64,000 nucleotides of DNA, taken from positions 45,574 to 109,573 of the forward strand of contig CAUJIP010000014.1 in assembly GCA_963205235.1 (NCBI GenBank), read 5' to 3'. Each line of letters begins with the position of its first letter. The first letter of the stretch is position 1. Both the position numbers and the translations under genes were made by a program. The notes beneath the pieces are model-generated. The model searched no databases and had not been told where the DNA came from. It worked only from the letters and a program-made list of their open reading frames with translations. This stretch comes from Pseudomonadota bacterium. GTDB lineage: Bacteria; Pseudomonadota; Alphaproteobacteria; Rhodobacterales; Rhodobacteraceae. Positions 1 through 7,891 of this stretch are shown here, one piece after another.

Positions 1-247
1 AGTCCAGCCGGAACAGCTTGTCCCGCGACGTTGCCCCGCGCAGCAGCGTAAGCCGCGTCTTGGCGACGCCCAAAGCTTTGGCCAACGCAACGCGGGCGGC
101 CTCGGTGGCCTTGCCGGCTTCGGGTGTTTCGGTCACGGCAACGCGGATCTGATCCTCGACCAACTCGACCCCAGCCCTTCGGGCATTCGGGGTCACACGG
201 ATAGCAAGGGTCGTACCGGGCAGGGCAAGATGCGAAAGGTCGGTCAT
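1..247 (-). CDS. DUF167 (YggU-like) family protein, 3' end cut by window edge
   Basis: The reverse strand reads from an ATG at 247 through 82 open codons to the window edge, so the C-terminus is missing. The translation starts MTDLSHLALPG and contains the DUF167 pattern: a short strand with RVTPNARR, then KATEAARVALAKALGV, then a strand ending LLRGATSRDKLFRL. DUF167 proteins are small (about 75-110 residues) alpha/beta proteins of unknown biochemical role; alphaproteobacterial members often follow YggT-type membrane proteins, but that neighbour would lie outside this window. The gene is divergent from the HDAC-like gene, and the shared intergenic space holds the first copy of a dual-hairpin repeat. 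Confidence 0.75.
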   Translation of the reverse strand, partial: MTDLSHLALPGTTLAIRVTPNARRAGVELVEDQIRVAVTETPEAGKATEAARVALAKALGVAKTRLTLLRGATSRDKLFRLD

Positions 248-288
248 GAACGGGATTGACCAACGCAGGGGCATCCAGCGCAAGTGCC

Positions 289-337
289 AAATTTCTTTAG
301 GAAGAAATTTGACAAATTCCGTGCTTAAGGAATTTGG
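289..337. repeat. Dual-hairpin intergenic repeat, copy 1
   Basis: Two adjacent AT-rich stem-loops: arms AAATTTCTT/AAGAAATTT (289-297/302-310, loop 298-301) and CAAATTCC/GGAATTTG (313-320/329-336). The same 49-nt unit recurs at 2901-2949 with about 43 of 49 identical bases. This copy lies between divergent genes, so it is not simply a terminator. It stands out from the GC-rich surroundings. Confidence 0.8.
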
Positions 338-415
338 CTTCTGCTGCGAACGGCAAACATCTGGTCATTCGGCGGACCGGTGCCTAGTCTGGCCCGAACA
401 CCTTGGGGGGACCGC

Positions 416-1519
416 ATGACCACCGCCTTCTTTTCCGACGAGCGTTGTTTCTGGCATGCAGGGGGCAACTATGCCTTTACCCTGCCCGTGGGCGATCTGG
501 TTCAGCCCATCCCCGGAGGCCTGCCGGAAAATCCGGAAACCAAGCGGCGTCTACGCAATCTGATCGAGGTTACAGGACTTTTGCGGCATCTGTCGCTGCA
601 AGGAGCCGAACCTGCCAGCACGGCAGAGCTGCTTCGCGTGCATCCCGAAAGCTATTTGCAGGCCTTCAAGGCCCTGTCAGACGCGGGCGGCGGGGAACTT
701 GGCTTGCGCACGCCCTTCGGCAAGGGCGGATATGAGATTGCTGCTCTGTCGGCCGGGCTTGCCACGGCCGCCCTGCGCGCGGTTCTGAGCGGCGAGGTGC
801 GGAACGCCTATGCCTTGTCGCGCCCGCCGGGGCATCATTGCACGGCAGATTTCCCGAACGGGTTCTGCCTTCTGAACAACATCGCGGTCGCGATCCGGGC
901 GGCGCAGGCCGAGGGGCGGGCGCAGCGGGTGGCTGTGGTCGACTGGGACGTCCACCACGGCAATGGCTCCGAGGCGATCTTCTGGGAAGATCCGGATGTG
1001 CTGACGATCAGCCTGCATCAGGACCGGAACTATCCCTTGGACACCGGCGGCATCGAGGCGCGGGGCGGTGGGGCAGGGGAAGGCTTCAACCTCAACCTGC
1101 CGCTTCCGCCGGGCGCGGGCCACAGGTCTTATCTGCACGCGATGGACCGGGTGGTTCTGCCCGCGCTTGAGCGTTTCCGGCCTGACGCGATTGTCGTGGC
1201 CTGCGGCTATGATGCGGCAGCCGTCGATCCCTTGGGGCGGATGCTGTGCACTGCCGCCACGTTCCGGCAGATGACGCAAAGGATCATGGCCGCTGCCGAC
1301 CGGCTGTGCAACGGGCGGCTCGTCCTGGTGCATGAGGGCGGGTATTCCGAAGTCTACGTCCCCTTCTGCGGCCACGCGGTTCTGGAAGAGCTGTCCGGTG
1401 CCCCGGTCACCGCCCCCGACCCGTTGGCCGCCACTTTGGACAAACGCCAGCCCGATGCCCGCCATTACGCATTCGTCGCGGGCTGGATCGAGGAGGCGGC
1501 GACGGCACTGGGGCTTTGA
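416..1519 (+). CDS. Class II histone deacetylase-like amidohydrolase
   Basis: A 367-residue protein of the arginase/deacetylase fold. Bacterial members are Zn-dependent amidohydrolases acting on acetylated small molecules (for example acetylpolyamines) or acetyl-lysine; the real substrate cannot be read from sequence. Visible catalytic features: the RPPGHH pair (His140/His141), DWDVHHGNG with metal ligands Asp178 and His180, the third ligand Asp271 in VDPLGRM, and the catalytic-type Tyr310 in HEGGY. The set is complete, so it should be active. I chose ATG 416, preceded by GGGGGGA, over an in-frame GTG at 380 that adds 12 unconserved-looking residues. It stands alone, followed 100 nt later by a nitroreductase gene on the same strand. 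Confidence 0.88.
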   Translation: MTTAFFSDERCFWHAGGNYAFTLPVGDLVQPIPGGLPENPETKRRLRNLIEVTGLLRHLSLQGAEPASTAELLRVHPESYLQAFKALSDAGGGELGLRTPFGKGGYEIAALSAGLATAALRAVLSGEVRNAYALSRPPGHHCTADFPNGFCLLNNIAVAIRAAQAEGRAQRVAVVDWDVHHGNGSEAIFWEDPDVLTISLHQDRNYPLDTGGIEARGGGAGEGFNLNLPLPPGAGHRSYLHAMDRVVLPALERFRPDAIVVACGYDAAAVDPLGRMLCTAATFRQMTQRIMAAADRLCNGRLVLVHEGGYSEVYVPFCGHAVLEELSGAPVTAPDPLAATLDKRQPDARHYAFVAGWIEEAATALGL

Positions 1520-1621
1520 ACCTGTCCCAAGCGTCAAGTCCGGCCTGCGGGGCCGGTCGTCGCGCACTGGCGGCGGTCGGCTGAAAGCCGTAAAGTCAGG
1601 CGGCACAAAGACAGGATCGTC

Positions 1622-2200
1622 ATGCCCCTTCGCAATCAAGCCGCCTTGGACTTTCTGAAATCCCGCCGGTCGCGTCCGGCAAAGCTGTTTTCGCTTCCGG
1701 TTCCCGACCACGACGCCCTTGCCGAAATCCTGACGGCGGCGCTGCGGGTTCCCGACCATGGCAAGCTGGAACCCTGGCGGCTGATCGTCGTGCAGGGGGC
1801 GGCCTTTGCCCGGCTGGCCGATCTGGCCGAAACGCGAGCGGTGGAGTTGCAAGGCGATTCCGAGATGATCGCCAAGGGGCGCGGGCAATATGATCTGGGC
1901 AAGTTGGCCGTGGTCGTCATCGCCTCGCCCAAACCCGCGCCAAAGATCCCGGCGGTCGAGCAACTGATGTCGGCGGCGGCGCTGTGCTTTGGCATCGTGA
2001 ATGTGGCCGAAGCGGCGGGTTGGGGGGCCTCGTGGCTGACCGGCTGGCCAGCCCATGACGCGACCTTTGCCGCCCGCGCCTTCGGCTGCAGCCAAGGCGA
2101 GACGGTTGCCGGGATCGTCCATATCGGCACGCCGCCCGCAGACGCGCCGGACCGGCCACGGCCCGACCTTGATCGCCTTGTCACCTGGGCGGAAGCGTGA
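1622..2200 (+). CDS. Nitroreductase family protein (YdjA-like)
   Basis: A 192-residue FMN-dependent oxidoreductase of the short nitroreductase class. N-terminal FLKSRRSRPAKL matches the phosphate-binding arginines of FMN; VPDHGKLEPWRLIVV matches the conserved A-x-DHG-x-LxPWR segment of YdjA-type enzymes; the C-terminal part carries the AAGWGASWLTGW segment typical of the family. Such enzymes act as NAD(P)H-dependent homodimers in the cytoplasm with loosely defined substrates. Start ATG 1622 has AGGA five bases upstream. Its stop (TGA 2198-2200) overlaps the GTG start of the next gene, so the two are probably translationally coupled. Confidence 0.85.
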   Translation: MPLRNQAALDFLKSRRSRPAKLFSLPVPDHDALAEILTAALRVPDHGKLEPWRLIVVQGAAFARLADLAETRAVELQGDSEMIAKGRGQYDLGKLAVVVIASPKPAPKIPAVEQLMSAAALCFGIVNVAEAAGWGASWLTGWPAHDATFAARAFGCSQGETVAGIVHIGTPPADAPDRPRPDLDRLVTWAEA

Positions 2201-2892
2201 TCTTCACCGCCTTCTTCCGCGCTTTGGGCCAGCTTGGCGACCGCCGTTTCCGTCGGGTGGTGCTGCTTGGCGCGGGCCTGGCGCTGGCGCTGCTTTTCGG
2301 GGTCTACGCGCTTTTCCTGCAGGCGATCTGGTGGTTCACGCCTGATGCGATCGATCTGCCGCTGATCGGACCGGTGGAAGGGGTACAAACGCTGCTGGGC
2401 TGGGCCTCGCTGCTATTCATGATCGGGCTTTCGGTGTTCCTGATGGTTCCCGTCGCCTCGGCCTTCACCGGGTTCTTCCTTGAAGACGTGGCCGATGCGG
2501 TCGAGGACCGGCACTACCCCGGACTGGCACCCGTCGCGCCCCCGCCCTGGCCGGAAACGCTGCGGCAGACCGTCAACTTTCTTGGCCTCGTCATCGCGGT
2601 GAATGTGTTGGCGCTTCTTCTTTACCCGTTTGCGGGCCCGGCGATTCCGCTGGTCTTCTGGGTGGTGAACGGCTTTCTGCTTGGGCGGGAATATTTCACC
2701 CTTGTCGCCATGCGCCGCCTGCCGAAGGCCGAGGCGTTGGCCATGCGGCGGCGAAATCCCGGAACGCTTCTGGTCGCAGGCACGCTGATGGCGGCACCGC
2801 TCTCGATCCCGGTTCTAAGCCTTGTTGTCCCGGTGCTGGGCGTGGCGACCTTCACCCACCTTTTCCACCAGTTGGCCGCTGCCGGGCGATAG
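2197..2892 (+). CDS. EI24 domain-containing (CysZ-like) integral membrane protein
   Basis: A 231-residue protein with several hydrophobic helices (about residues 22-44, 60-85, 125-150, 190-215) and the EI24/CysZ arrangement, including an amphipathic stretch SAFTGFFLEDVADAVEDRHYPG after the second helix. CysZ proteins are sulfate-permeation channels; alphaproteobacterial EI24 proteins are usually only annotated by domain, so a sulfate role is an inference. The start is GTG at 2197 inside the stop codon of the nitroreductase gene. A dual-hairpin repeat follows 8 nt after the stop. Confidence 0.8.
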   Translation: MIFTAFFRALGQLGDRRFRRVVLLGAGLALALLFGVYALFLQAIWWFTPDAIDLPLIGPVEGVQTLLGWASLLFMIGLSVFLMVPVASAFTGFFLEDVADAVEDRHYPGLAPVAPPPWPETLRQTVNFLGLVIAVNVLALLLYPFAGPAIPLVFWVVNGFLLGREYFTLVAMRRLPKAEALAMRRRNPGTLLVAGTLMAAPLSIPVLSLVVPVLGVATFTHLFHQLAAAGR

Positions 2893-2900
2893 GCCGGGGA

Positions 2901-2949
2901 AAATTTCTTAAGGAAGAAATTTGACAAAATCCTTCCTTAAGGATCTTGG
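2901..2949. repeat. Dual-hairpin intergenic repeat, copy 2
   Basis: Second copy of the unit at 289-337: hairpin arms AAATTTCTT/AAGAAATTT (2901-2909/2914-2922) and CAAAATCCTT/AAGGATCTTG (2925-2934/2939-2948, one mismatch). Here it sits between convergent genes (EI24 gene and DUF1467 gene) and could act as a bidirectional terminator. Where the second stem differs from copy 1, several changes keep pairing, which supports a folded structure. Confidence 0.8.
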
Positions 2950-2962
2950 TCCCACCCCTTGA

Positions 2963-3232
2963 TCAGGGCTTCATGCGACCGAACCAGTCAAGGTCTTCGA
3001 TGGTGATCCAGCCCGACAGGATCACCCCGGCGATCAGGGCCCAGATCGGGGTCGCGATCAGCGTCGTGATCCAGGCCTTGCGCCGCATCACGTCGCCTGC
3101 CGGGGCACCGGGTGGGGTGCCCGGTGTGATGTGGTTGGCTTCGTCCTGCGACTGGGTGCGGACCGGCAGGACGCAAAACAGCGTCATGAACCACGAGATC
3201 GCGTAAAGCACGATGGCGCCAGTAATGCTCAT
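2963..3232 (-). CDS. DUF1467 family membrane protein
   Basis: An 89-residue protein with two transmembrane helices (about 4-21 and 52-76) separated by a polar loop containing PVRTQSQDEANHI and the MRRKAW turn, the DUF1467 pattern confined mainly to Alphaproteobacteria. Function is unknown. The ATG (3232) overlaps the stop of the methylmalonyl-CoA epimerase gene by 4 nt (ATGA), so it is the second gene of a coupled pair; this mce-DUF1467 order is common in Rhodobacterales. Confidence 0.85.
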   Translation of the reverse strand: MSITGAIVLYAISWFMTLFCVLPVRTQSQDEANHITPGTPPGAPAGDVMRRKAWITTLIATPIWALIAGVILSGWITIEDLDWFGRMKP

Positions 3233-3633
3233 GCCTGTTCAAGCTCCACCAGACAGCCGTTGAAATCCTTGGGATGCAGGAACAGCACCGGCTTGCCATG
3301 CGCGCCGATCTTCGGCTCGCCCGACCCCAGAACCCGCGCGCCCGAGGCTTTCAGATGGTCACGCGCGGCCAGTATGTCATCAACCTCATAGCAGATGTGG
3401 TGGATGCCGCCCGCGGGGTTCTTTTCCAGAAAGCCAAGGATCGGAGAGGCGTCGCCAAGCGGATGCAGAAGCTCGATCTTGGTGTTCGGCAATTCGATGA
3501 AGACCACGGTCACCCCATGGTCGGGTTCGGGTTGGGCCGGGCCGACCTTGGCGCCCAAGGTGTTTCGGTACTGGTCCGCCGCAGCCTGCAAGTCCGGCAC
3601 GGCGATGGCGACATGGTTCAAACGGCCAATCAT
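3229..3633 (-). CDS. mce: Methylmalonyl-CoA epimerase
   Basis: A 134-residue glyoxalase/VOC-fold enzyme interconverting (2R)- and (2S)-methylmalonyl-CoA, needed for propionyl-CoA assimilation and the ethylmalonyl-CoA pathway. Seen: LNHVAIAVPDL at the N-terminus with metal-ligand His, IELLHPL with a second ligand, and GGIHHICYEVDDI with the catalytic region. Length is normal for the family. It is first in a two-gene unit with DUF1467. It links functionally with the propionyl-CoA synthetase gene near 47 kb, though mutase and carboxylase genes are not in this window. Confidence 0.92.
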   Translation of the reverse strand: MIGRLNHVAIAVPDLQAAADQYRNTLGAKVGPAQPEPDHGVTVVFIELPNTKIELLHPLGDASPILGFLEKNPAGGIHHICYEVDDILAARDHLKASGARVLGSGEPKIGAHGKPVLFLHPKDFNGCLVELEQA

Positions 3634-3711
3634 GGGATCCTCGCAACAGGGATAGGGGGCTTATGCGGGCAGGGGCGGGACTGTGCAAGCCGCCAGCACG
3701 TCGCAGGCGCG

Positions 3712-3727
3712 TTAACCCGGAGTTTAC
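3712..3727 (+). promoter_or_regulatory. CtrA-like box (TTAA-N7-TTTAC) before response-regulator gene
   Basis: TTAA at 3712-3715, seven bases, then TTTAC at 3723-3727. The CtrA consensus in Alphaproteobacteria is TTAA-N7-TTAAC, so there is one mismatch in the second half. It lies about 42 nt before the ATG at 3769, a position compatible with promoter control. Binding is an inference from the motif. Confidence 0.45.
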
Positions 3728-3768
3728 GGCTGGACGGGACACTGAACCATAGTCAACGAGGTCTGCCG

Positions 3769-4449
3769 ATGCCATTTTCGCCCGATCCGCACATGCCACT
3801 TTCCGTTGCCCCGACTGCTTCCCGTTTGCCGCTGCAGGGCCTGACGGTGCTGATCGTCGATGACAGCCGGTTCGCCTGCGATGCCTTGCGGCTGATCCTG
3901 CAACGGGCCGGGGCGCGGCTGCGGCGGGCGGAAAGTCTTGAAATCGCGCGGCTGCATCTGGGGTTTTACCGCCCCGACCTTGCGATTGTCGATCTTGGCC
4001 TGCCCGATGGCCGGGGTGAGGATCTGATTGCCGAACTCGCCGCGCAGGGTCTGCCGGTGCTGGGTCTGTCGGGCGACCCCGAAGGCAGGGATCGTGCGCT
4101 TGACTCGGGGGCGACCGCCTTTCTGGAAAAGCCCGTCGCCTCGGTCGCGGGGTTGATCCGGCTGATTCGCCAACTGGTCACCGGTGCTGGCGCACTGGCC
4201 AAAGAGGATGACATGCCCGCCCCGCACGGTGACCCCCTGGCGCTGCGCGACGACCTTGTACTTGCCGCCGATCTGGTCACGACCCAGGGCGATCCGGCCT
4301 ATGCGCTTGGCTTCCTGCAAAGTCTTGCAAGGGCGTCTTGTGATCCCGCGCTGGAAGAAGCCACCCGTAAGGCCAGCACGGCTTTTGACCGGGCAAGGCT
4401 TGCCCGGATGATCGAAGACCGCCTTTCAGCACTGCAACCAATCGACTGA
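3769..4449 (+). CDS. CheY-like response regulator with uncharacterised C-terminal helical region
   Basis: A 226-residue protein. Residues about 24-140 form a receiver domain: acidic pair Asp31/Asp32 in LIVDDSR, phosphoacceptor Asp75 in AIVDLGLPDG, Ser101, and Lys121 in FLEKP, so all phosphorylation residues are present. The remaining ~85 residues are predicted helical and match no output domain I recognise (no HTH, GGDEF or EAL); the region may be a protein-interaction module. The open frame extends upstream, but ATG 3769 has AACGAGG at proper spacing and begins the conserved-looking protein. The gene is single, with a CtrA-like box upstream, which suggests cell-cycle or motility-linked control. 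Confidence 0.85.
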   Translation: MPFSPDPHMPLSVAPTASRLPLQGLTVLIVDDSRFACDALRLILQRAGARLRRAESLEIARLHLGFYRPDLAIVDLGLPDGRGEDLIAELAAQGLPVLGLSGDPEGRDRALDSGATAFLEKPVASVAGLIRLIRQLVTGAGALAKEDDMPAPHGDPLALRDDLVLAADLVTTQGDPAYALGFLQSLARASCDPALEEATRKASTAFDRARLARMIEDRLSALQPID

Positions 4450-4487
4450 GGGGTGCACCGCAGGCAAAAGTCACCCTCTGCGGCGGT

Positions 4488-5207
4488 TCAGCCCTCGCTC
4501 AGGGCCGGGTCGCTTGCCGTGCGGACCAGCCGTGTCAGGTCGGACAGCCGTTCCCGCTGTTGCCCCTTGGCGTCGAAATTCGTCGGGCTCAACCAGATCC
4601 GATAGGCTTCGGACAATGAGGGCCAGTCGCTGTCGATCACCGAAAACCATGCCGTATCCCGGTTCCGGCCCTTGATCACCATATGGTTGCGGAACACGCC
4701 TTCAAAACTGAACCCCAACCGCTGCGCCGCCCGGCGCGAGGGCAGGTTCAGCGCGTTGCACTTCCATTCATAGCGCCGATACCCCGCGCGAAAGGCCCAG
4801 TCCATCATCAGAAACATCGCTTCGGTCGCCGCCGCACCGCGCTGCATCGACGGGGAAATGCAGATATGGCCAACCTCGATCGACCCTGCCTCGGGCGTGA
4901 TCCGCAGATAGCTTGCGATCCCGCCCGGCTTGTCCGTCGCCGCGTCGCGCAGCACGAAGAACCGGGGATCTTCGCCCGCCTCACGCTCACGCGCCCAGCG
5001 GTGATAGGCCGAGCCCGAGGTGAAGGGGCCATAGGGCATGTAATCCCAAAGCGCGTCATGACCCTGAAAAGCCGCATGCAATTCAAAGGCATGGGCATCG
5101 GCGTTCAACGGTTCCAGCCGCACCAGCCGCCCCGCCATCATCGCATGGTCCGGCCTTGGCGGCACCTGCCAGCCCTTGACCTCGGTCCCAAGACGCGCGT
5201 CGTTCAT
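4488..5207 (-). CDS. GNAT family N-acetyltransferase (RimJ/RimL type)
   Basis: A 239-residue acetyltransferase. The GNAT core runs from about residue 40 (RLVRLEPLNADAHAFEL) to 200; the acetyl-CoA binding part is seen as EVGHICISPSMQRGAAATEAM, followed by YRRYEWKCNALNLPSRRAAQRLGF, the classic RimJ/RimL segment. These enzymes acetylate protein N-termini or small amines; the target is not predictable. I use ATG 5207 rather than an upstream TTG at 5255, which would add 16 residues without a convincing ribosome site. It is a single gene, convergent with the response-regulator gene. Confidence 0.85.
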   Translation of the reverse strand: MNDARLGTEVKGWQVPPRPDHAMMAGRLVRLEPLNADAHAFELHAAFQGHDALWDYMPYGPFTSGSAYHRWAREREAGEDPRFFVLRDAATDKPGGIASYLRITPEAGSIEVGHICISPSMQRGAAATEAMFLMMDWAFRAGYRRYEWKCNALNLPSRRAAQRLGFSFEGVFRNHMVIKGRNRDTAWFSVIDSDWPSLSEAYRIWLSPTNFDAKGQQRERLSDLTRLVRTASDPALSEG

Positions 5208-5273
5208 TGCAGCCACCCCATTCCCCGAAAACCCCACGCGCAGGTTAGGTCCCAAGCCGGTCCAAGCGCAAGC

Positions 5274-6428
5274 CTAGAGGATAAGACCGGGTGCCGCTTC
5301 CATCTTCAGGCCGGGGAAGACCGTGCCTTCCAGCAGCCCCCGGTCCAGCCCGAACAGAGCCGCCATTGCCTGCGCCGCCCAGTCGCGCACATCCGAGGTG
5401 GGCATCAGGTCGCGCCGGTCGTAAAGGCTGGCTCCGTCCAGTCCCGGCCAAGCTCCATAAACCTTGCCGCCACGCACCGCTCCGCCCGCAACCAGCATCA
5501 TCCCGCCGGTGCCATGATCGGTGCCCAGTGATCCGTTTTCGCGCACCGTCCGGCCAAATTCGGTCATCGCCATGACCACTGTCTTGCCCCAGACCGCCGT
5601 CCCCGCCTCGTCACGAAGTTGCAGGACCGCACGCTGCAATCGATCAAGCGGCCTGCGGATACTACCGATCTGCGCGCGGTGCGTGTCCCAGCCTGCTATT
5701 GAAAAGGCAGCGATCCGCGATGATCCGCGCAGCCTTTCGGCCACAAAGCTTGCGATCAGATCGATGTCCTTGCCTTCGACATCCTCTAGCCCCGCCAGAT
5801 CGAAGGCAGTTGCCGAGGCCGCATAAAACAGCGGGTCGTTGGAATAGACCCGCTCCAGCAGGGCGCGCGCCGGATCGGAAACGGCAAGGTCCTGATCCGG
5901 GGCCCAATTCCGGGCCAACGCCGGACCGGTCAGGATCGGCATGACCTGCCGCCCGACAGCCCAGGCGGTTTCCGATCCGACCCCCGGCAACGCCTGCAAC
6001 AGCCGGTTCAGCCAGCCGTCGCGCTGCGCTGCGGGCACAAGATCGGCGCCGGTACCAGCCTCCAATAGATCCTGTCCGTCGAAATGGCTGCGCTTGTCGC
6101 GGTACGGGGTCGAGGTGGCATGCACGAAGGCAAGCTCGCCCGCCTGCCACAGCGGCATCAGTCCGGACAGGTTTTCATTCAGCGCGAAAAAGCCGTCCAG
6201 ATCGGTTCCCGGACTCAGGACACGGGGCCGCGCCGCAAGAAGCCCGGCATCGCCGCGTGGCTGCAGCACATCCAGCCCATCCATCGCCCCGCGAAGGATG
6301 ATCACCACCAGCCGGTTGTCACCAAGGACGGAAGAGCCTTCGGCCAGCGACACTGTGGTCAAAAGCGGATGTGCAGCGGCCGAACAGCCCAGCGCGCCAA
6401 GGCCTTTCAGGAATATCCGTCGGTCCAT
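5274..6428 (-). CDS. DUF1501 domain-containing secreted protein
   Basis: A 384-residue protein beginning MDRRIFLKGLGALG, a Tat-like signal (twin Arg followed by a hydrophobic stretch to about residue 28), so export to the periplasm is expected. The body has DUF1501 hallmarks: LVVIILRGAMDGLDVLQP, HATSTPYRDKRSHFDGQD, and TEFGRTVRENGSLGTDHG, which recall the alkaline phosphatase/sulfatase fold. Function is unknown. It follows the DUF1800 gene by 6 nt, forming the standard DUF1800-DUF1501 pair. Confidence 0.9.
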   Translation of the reverse strand: MDRRIFLKGLGALGCSAAAHPLLTTVSLAEGSSVLGDNRLVVIILRGAMDGLDVLQPRGDAGLLAARPRVLSPGTDLDGFFALNENLSGLMPLWQAGELAFVHATSTPYRDKRSHFDGQDLLEAGTGADLVPAAQRDGWLNRLLQALPGVGSETAWAVGRQVMPILTGPALARNWAPDQDLAVSDPARALLERVYSNDPLFYAASATAFDLAGLEDVEGKDIDLIASFVAERLRGSSRIAAFSIAGWDTHRAQIGSIRRPLDRLQRAVLQLRDEAGTAVWGKTVVMAMTEFGRTVRENGSLGTDHGTGGMMLVAGGAVRGGKVYGAWPGLDGASLYDRRDLMPTSDVRDWAAQAMAALFGLDRGLLEGTVFPGLKMEAAPGLIL

Positions 6429-6434
6429 CGCACG

Positions 6435-7760
6435 TTACCTTCTGTTGAATTCTGGCGAGGCTAGGACGATCCCCACCCCATCCCGCGCCGTTTCCGCCGC
6501 CGACACCGCCCAGGTCAGATCCTTGCCAGCCAGTCCGCCAAGTGCGGATTGCAGAAAGGCACGCGGATCGGGCAGGGGGTTGACCAGCCTTTGCGGCACC
6601 CGCATCGCCCAACTGATCCGCGCGGCCAGGCCCTGTGGCGTGATCCAGTCCGCCTCGGCCTCGGGCCAACCATTCGGGCCTCTGGCGCTGCGGAAGGGTT
6701 GACCCATCGCGGCCAGCGGGGTGGTGATGATGCGCCCGAAGCTGCGACCGTTCGCGTTGAAAATGACCTCGGGCCCGATGCCAAGCGCGCGCAGGCCTGC
6801 CACCAGAAAATCCTGCGGCTGTCGGGCTTTCTTCTGCTTGGTCATGGCTGCAGCGGGATGGGCAAGCAGCACTTTGGCCAAGGTCGAAAGATCGCCGCCA
6901 CTGTCGCGAAAGGTGGCTGCCAAGGTCTCGACAAGGTCGGGGTCGGGGTCGTCAGACACGAAATGAACGGCCAGCTTGAAGGCGATATGCCGGGCGGTTT
7001 CGGGGCGGGCGGCGATGTCTTCCAGAAACTCGAGGATCGGGTTGATCCCTTCGCCGTTATAGGCGACGCCCAGCACGGTTTCCGCGCCCGGTTCGGCGCG
7101 CTTTGGGTCAAAGATCATGCCTGCGCCCGGCTCGACGGTCAGGCCGGTCAAAAGCTTGGCAAGTTGGCGCACATCCGCCTGGGAATAGGCGGCCCCGACC
7201 CCAAGCGTGTGCAGTTCCAGAAGTTCGCGCGCCAGATTCTCGTTCAGACCACGGTTCTGCCTGCGCCCTGTCGGCGATCCAGGGCCGATCGAGACATCCT
7301 GATTCAGATAGACCAGCATCGCCGGATGCGTCGTTGCCGCGCGCAAAAGATCGGCAAACCTCCCTGCGACATTGGGTCGAATTGCCTGATCGACCATCAA
7401 TCCGGTCAACGGCTTGTTCATCGGGTTGCGGGCGGTGGTGGTGAAATGATCCGCCCAGAAGGCAACCAGCCGCTCGCGAAATGACTCCTCTGATCCGATC
7501 GCACGCGCAAAGCTTGCCTTTGCCGACTCGGTCGCCAGGGCCAGCGCGGCAACTTGTGCGGCCTTTTTCGCCACGTCATCCTTGGCGCGTCTGGCCTGCT
7601 GAAAGTCATGGAAAGCTGCGGCGATGCTGGCCTGATCCGGCCCCGGCCAGCGGGTCGCCGCAAGATCGGGACCGCTCAGCGCGGCAAGCATCTGGTCAGG
7701 ATCGGTGGCCGCAGCCGGAAGGCCATAGCCAAAGCGGATTGCCAGGATCTCTTGCTGCAC
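6435..7760 (-). CDS. DUF1800 domain-containing protein
   Basis: A 441-residue protein of the DUF1800 family. Recognisable parts: AIRFGYGLP at the N-terminus, RERLVAFWADHFTT, and NENLARELLELHTLGV, the strongest family signature, then an AYSQADVRQLAKLLTG helix. The family is helical, of unknown function, and nearly always next to DUF1501. No clear signal peptide is visible on this start, which contrasts with the exported partner. First gene of the pair; its promoter should lie in the 131 nt between it and the aspS stop. Confidence 0.9.
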   Translation of the reverse strand: MQQEILAIRFGYGLPAAATDPDQMLAALSGPDLAATRWPGPDQASIAAAFHDFQQARRAKDDVAKKAAQVAALALATESAKASFARAIGSEESFRERLVAFWADHFTTTARNPMNKPLTGLMVDQAIRPNVAGRFADLLRAATTHPAMLVYLNQDVSIGPGSPTGRRQNRGLNENLARELLELHTLGVGAAYSQADVRQLAKLLTGLTVEPGAGMIFDPKRAEPGAETVLGVAYNGEGINPILEFLEDIAARPETARHIAFKLAVHFVSDDPDPDLVETLAATFRDSGGDLSTLAKVLLAHPAAAMTKQKKARQPQDFLVAGLRALGIGPEVIFNANGRSFGRIITTPLAAMGQPFRSARGPNGWPEAEADWITPQGLAARISWAMRVPQRLVNPLPDPRAFLQSALGGLAGKDLTWAVSAAETARDGVGIVLASPEFNRR

Positions 7761-7891
7761 GATGGCCTCCGGGTTCTCCAGCCCTCAAGCTTACGAACCG
7801 GTTGCCCGGGCCCGTCGCTTCCCGCTCAAGATAGGAAGCGTCGGGTCCGGTCCCAAGCCATGCAGGACCCCGATAGCAGCAATCCGCCTGA

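Noticed and set aside
677..2122. 481-codon minus-strand open frame opposite the HDAC-like and nitroreductase genes
   Set aside because: Antisense shadow in GC-rich DNA; composition Arg/Gly/Pro/His-rich, no motif, while the plus-strand genes have complete catalytic motifs.
3274..3768. Upstream extension of the response-regulator reading frame
   Set aside because: It runs antisense through mce; a Shine-Dalgarno and plausible start are at 3769.
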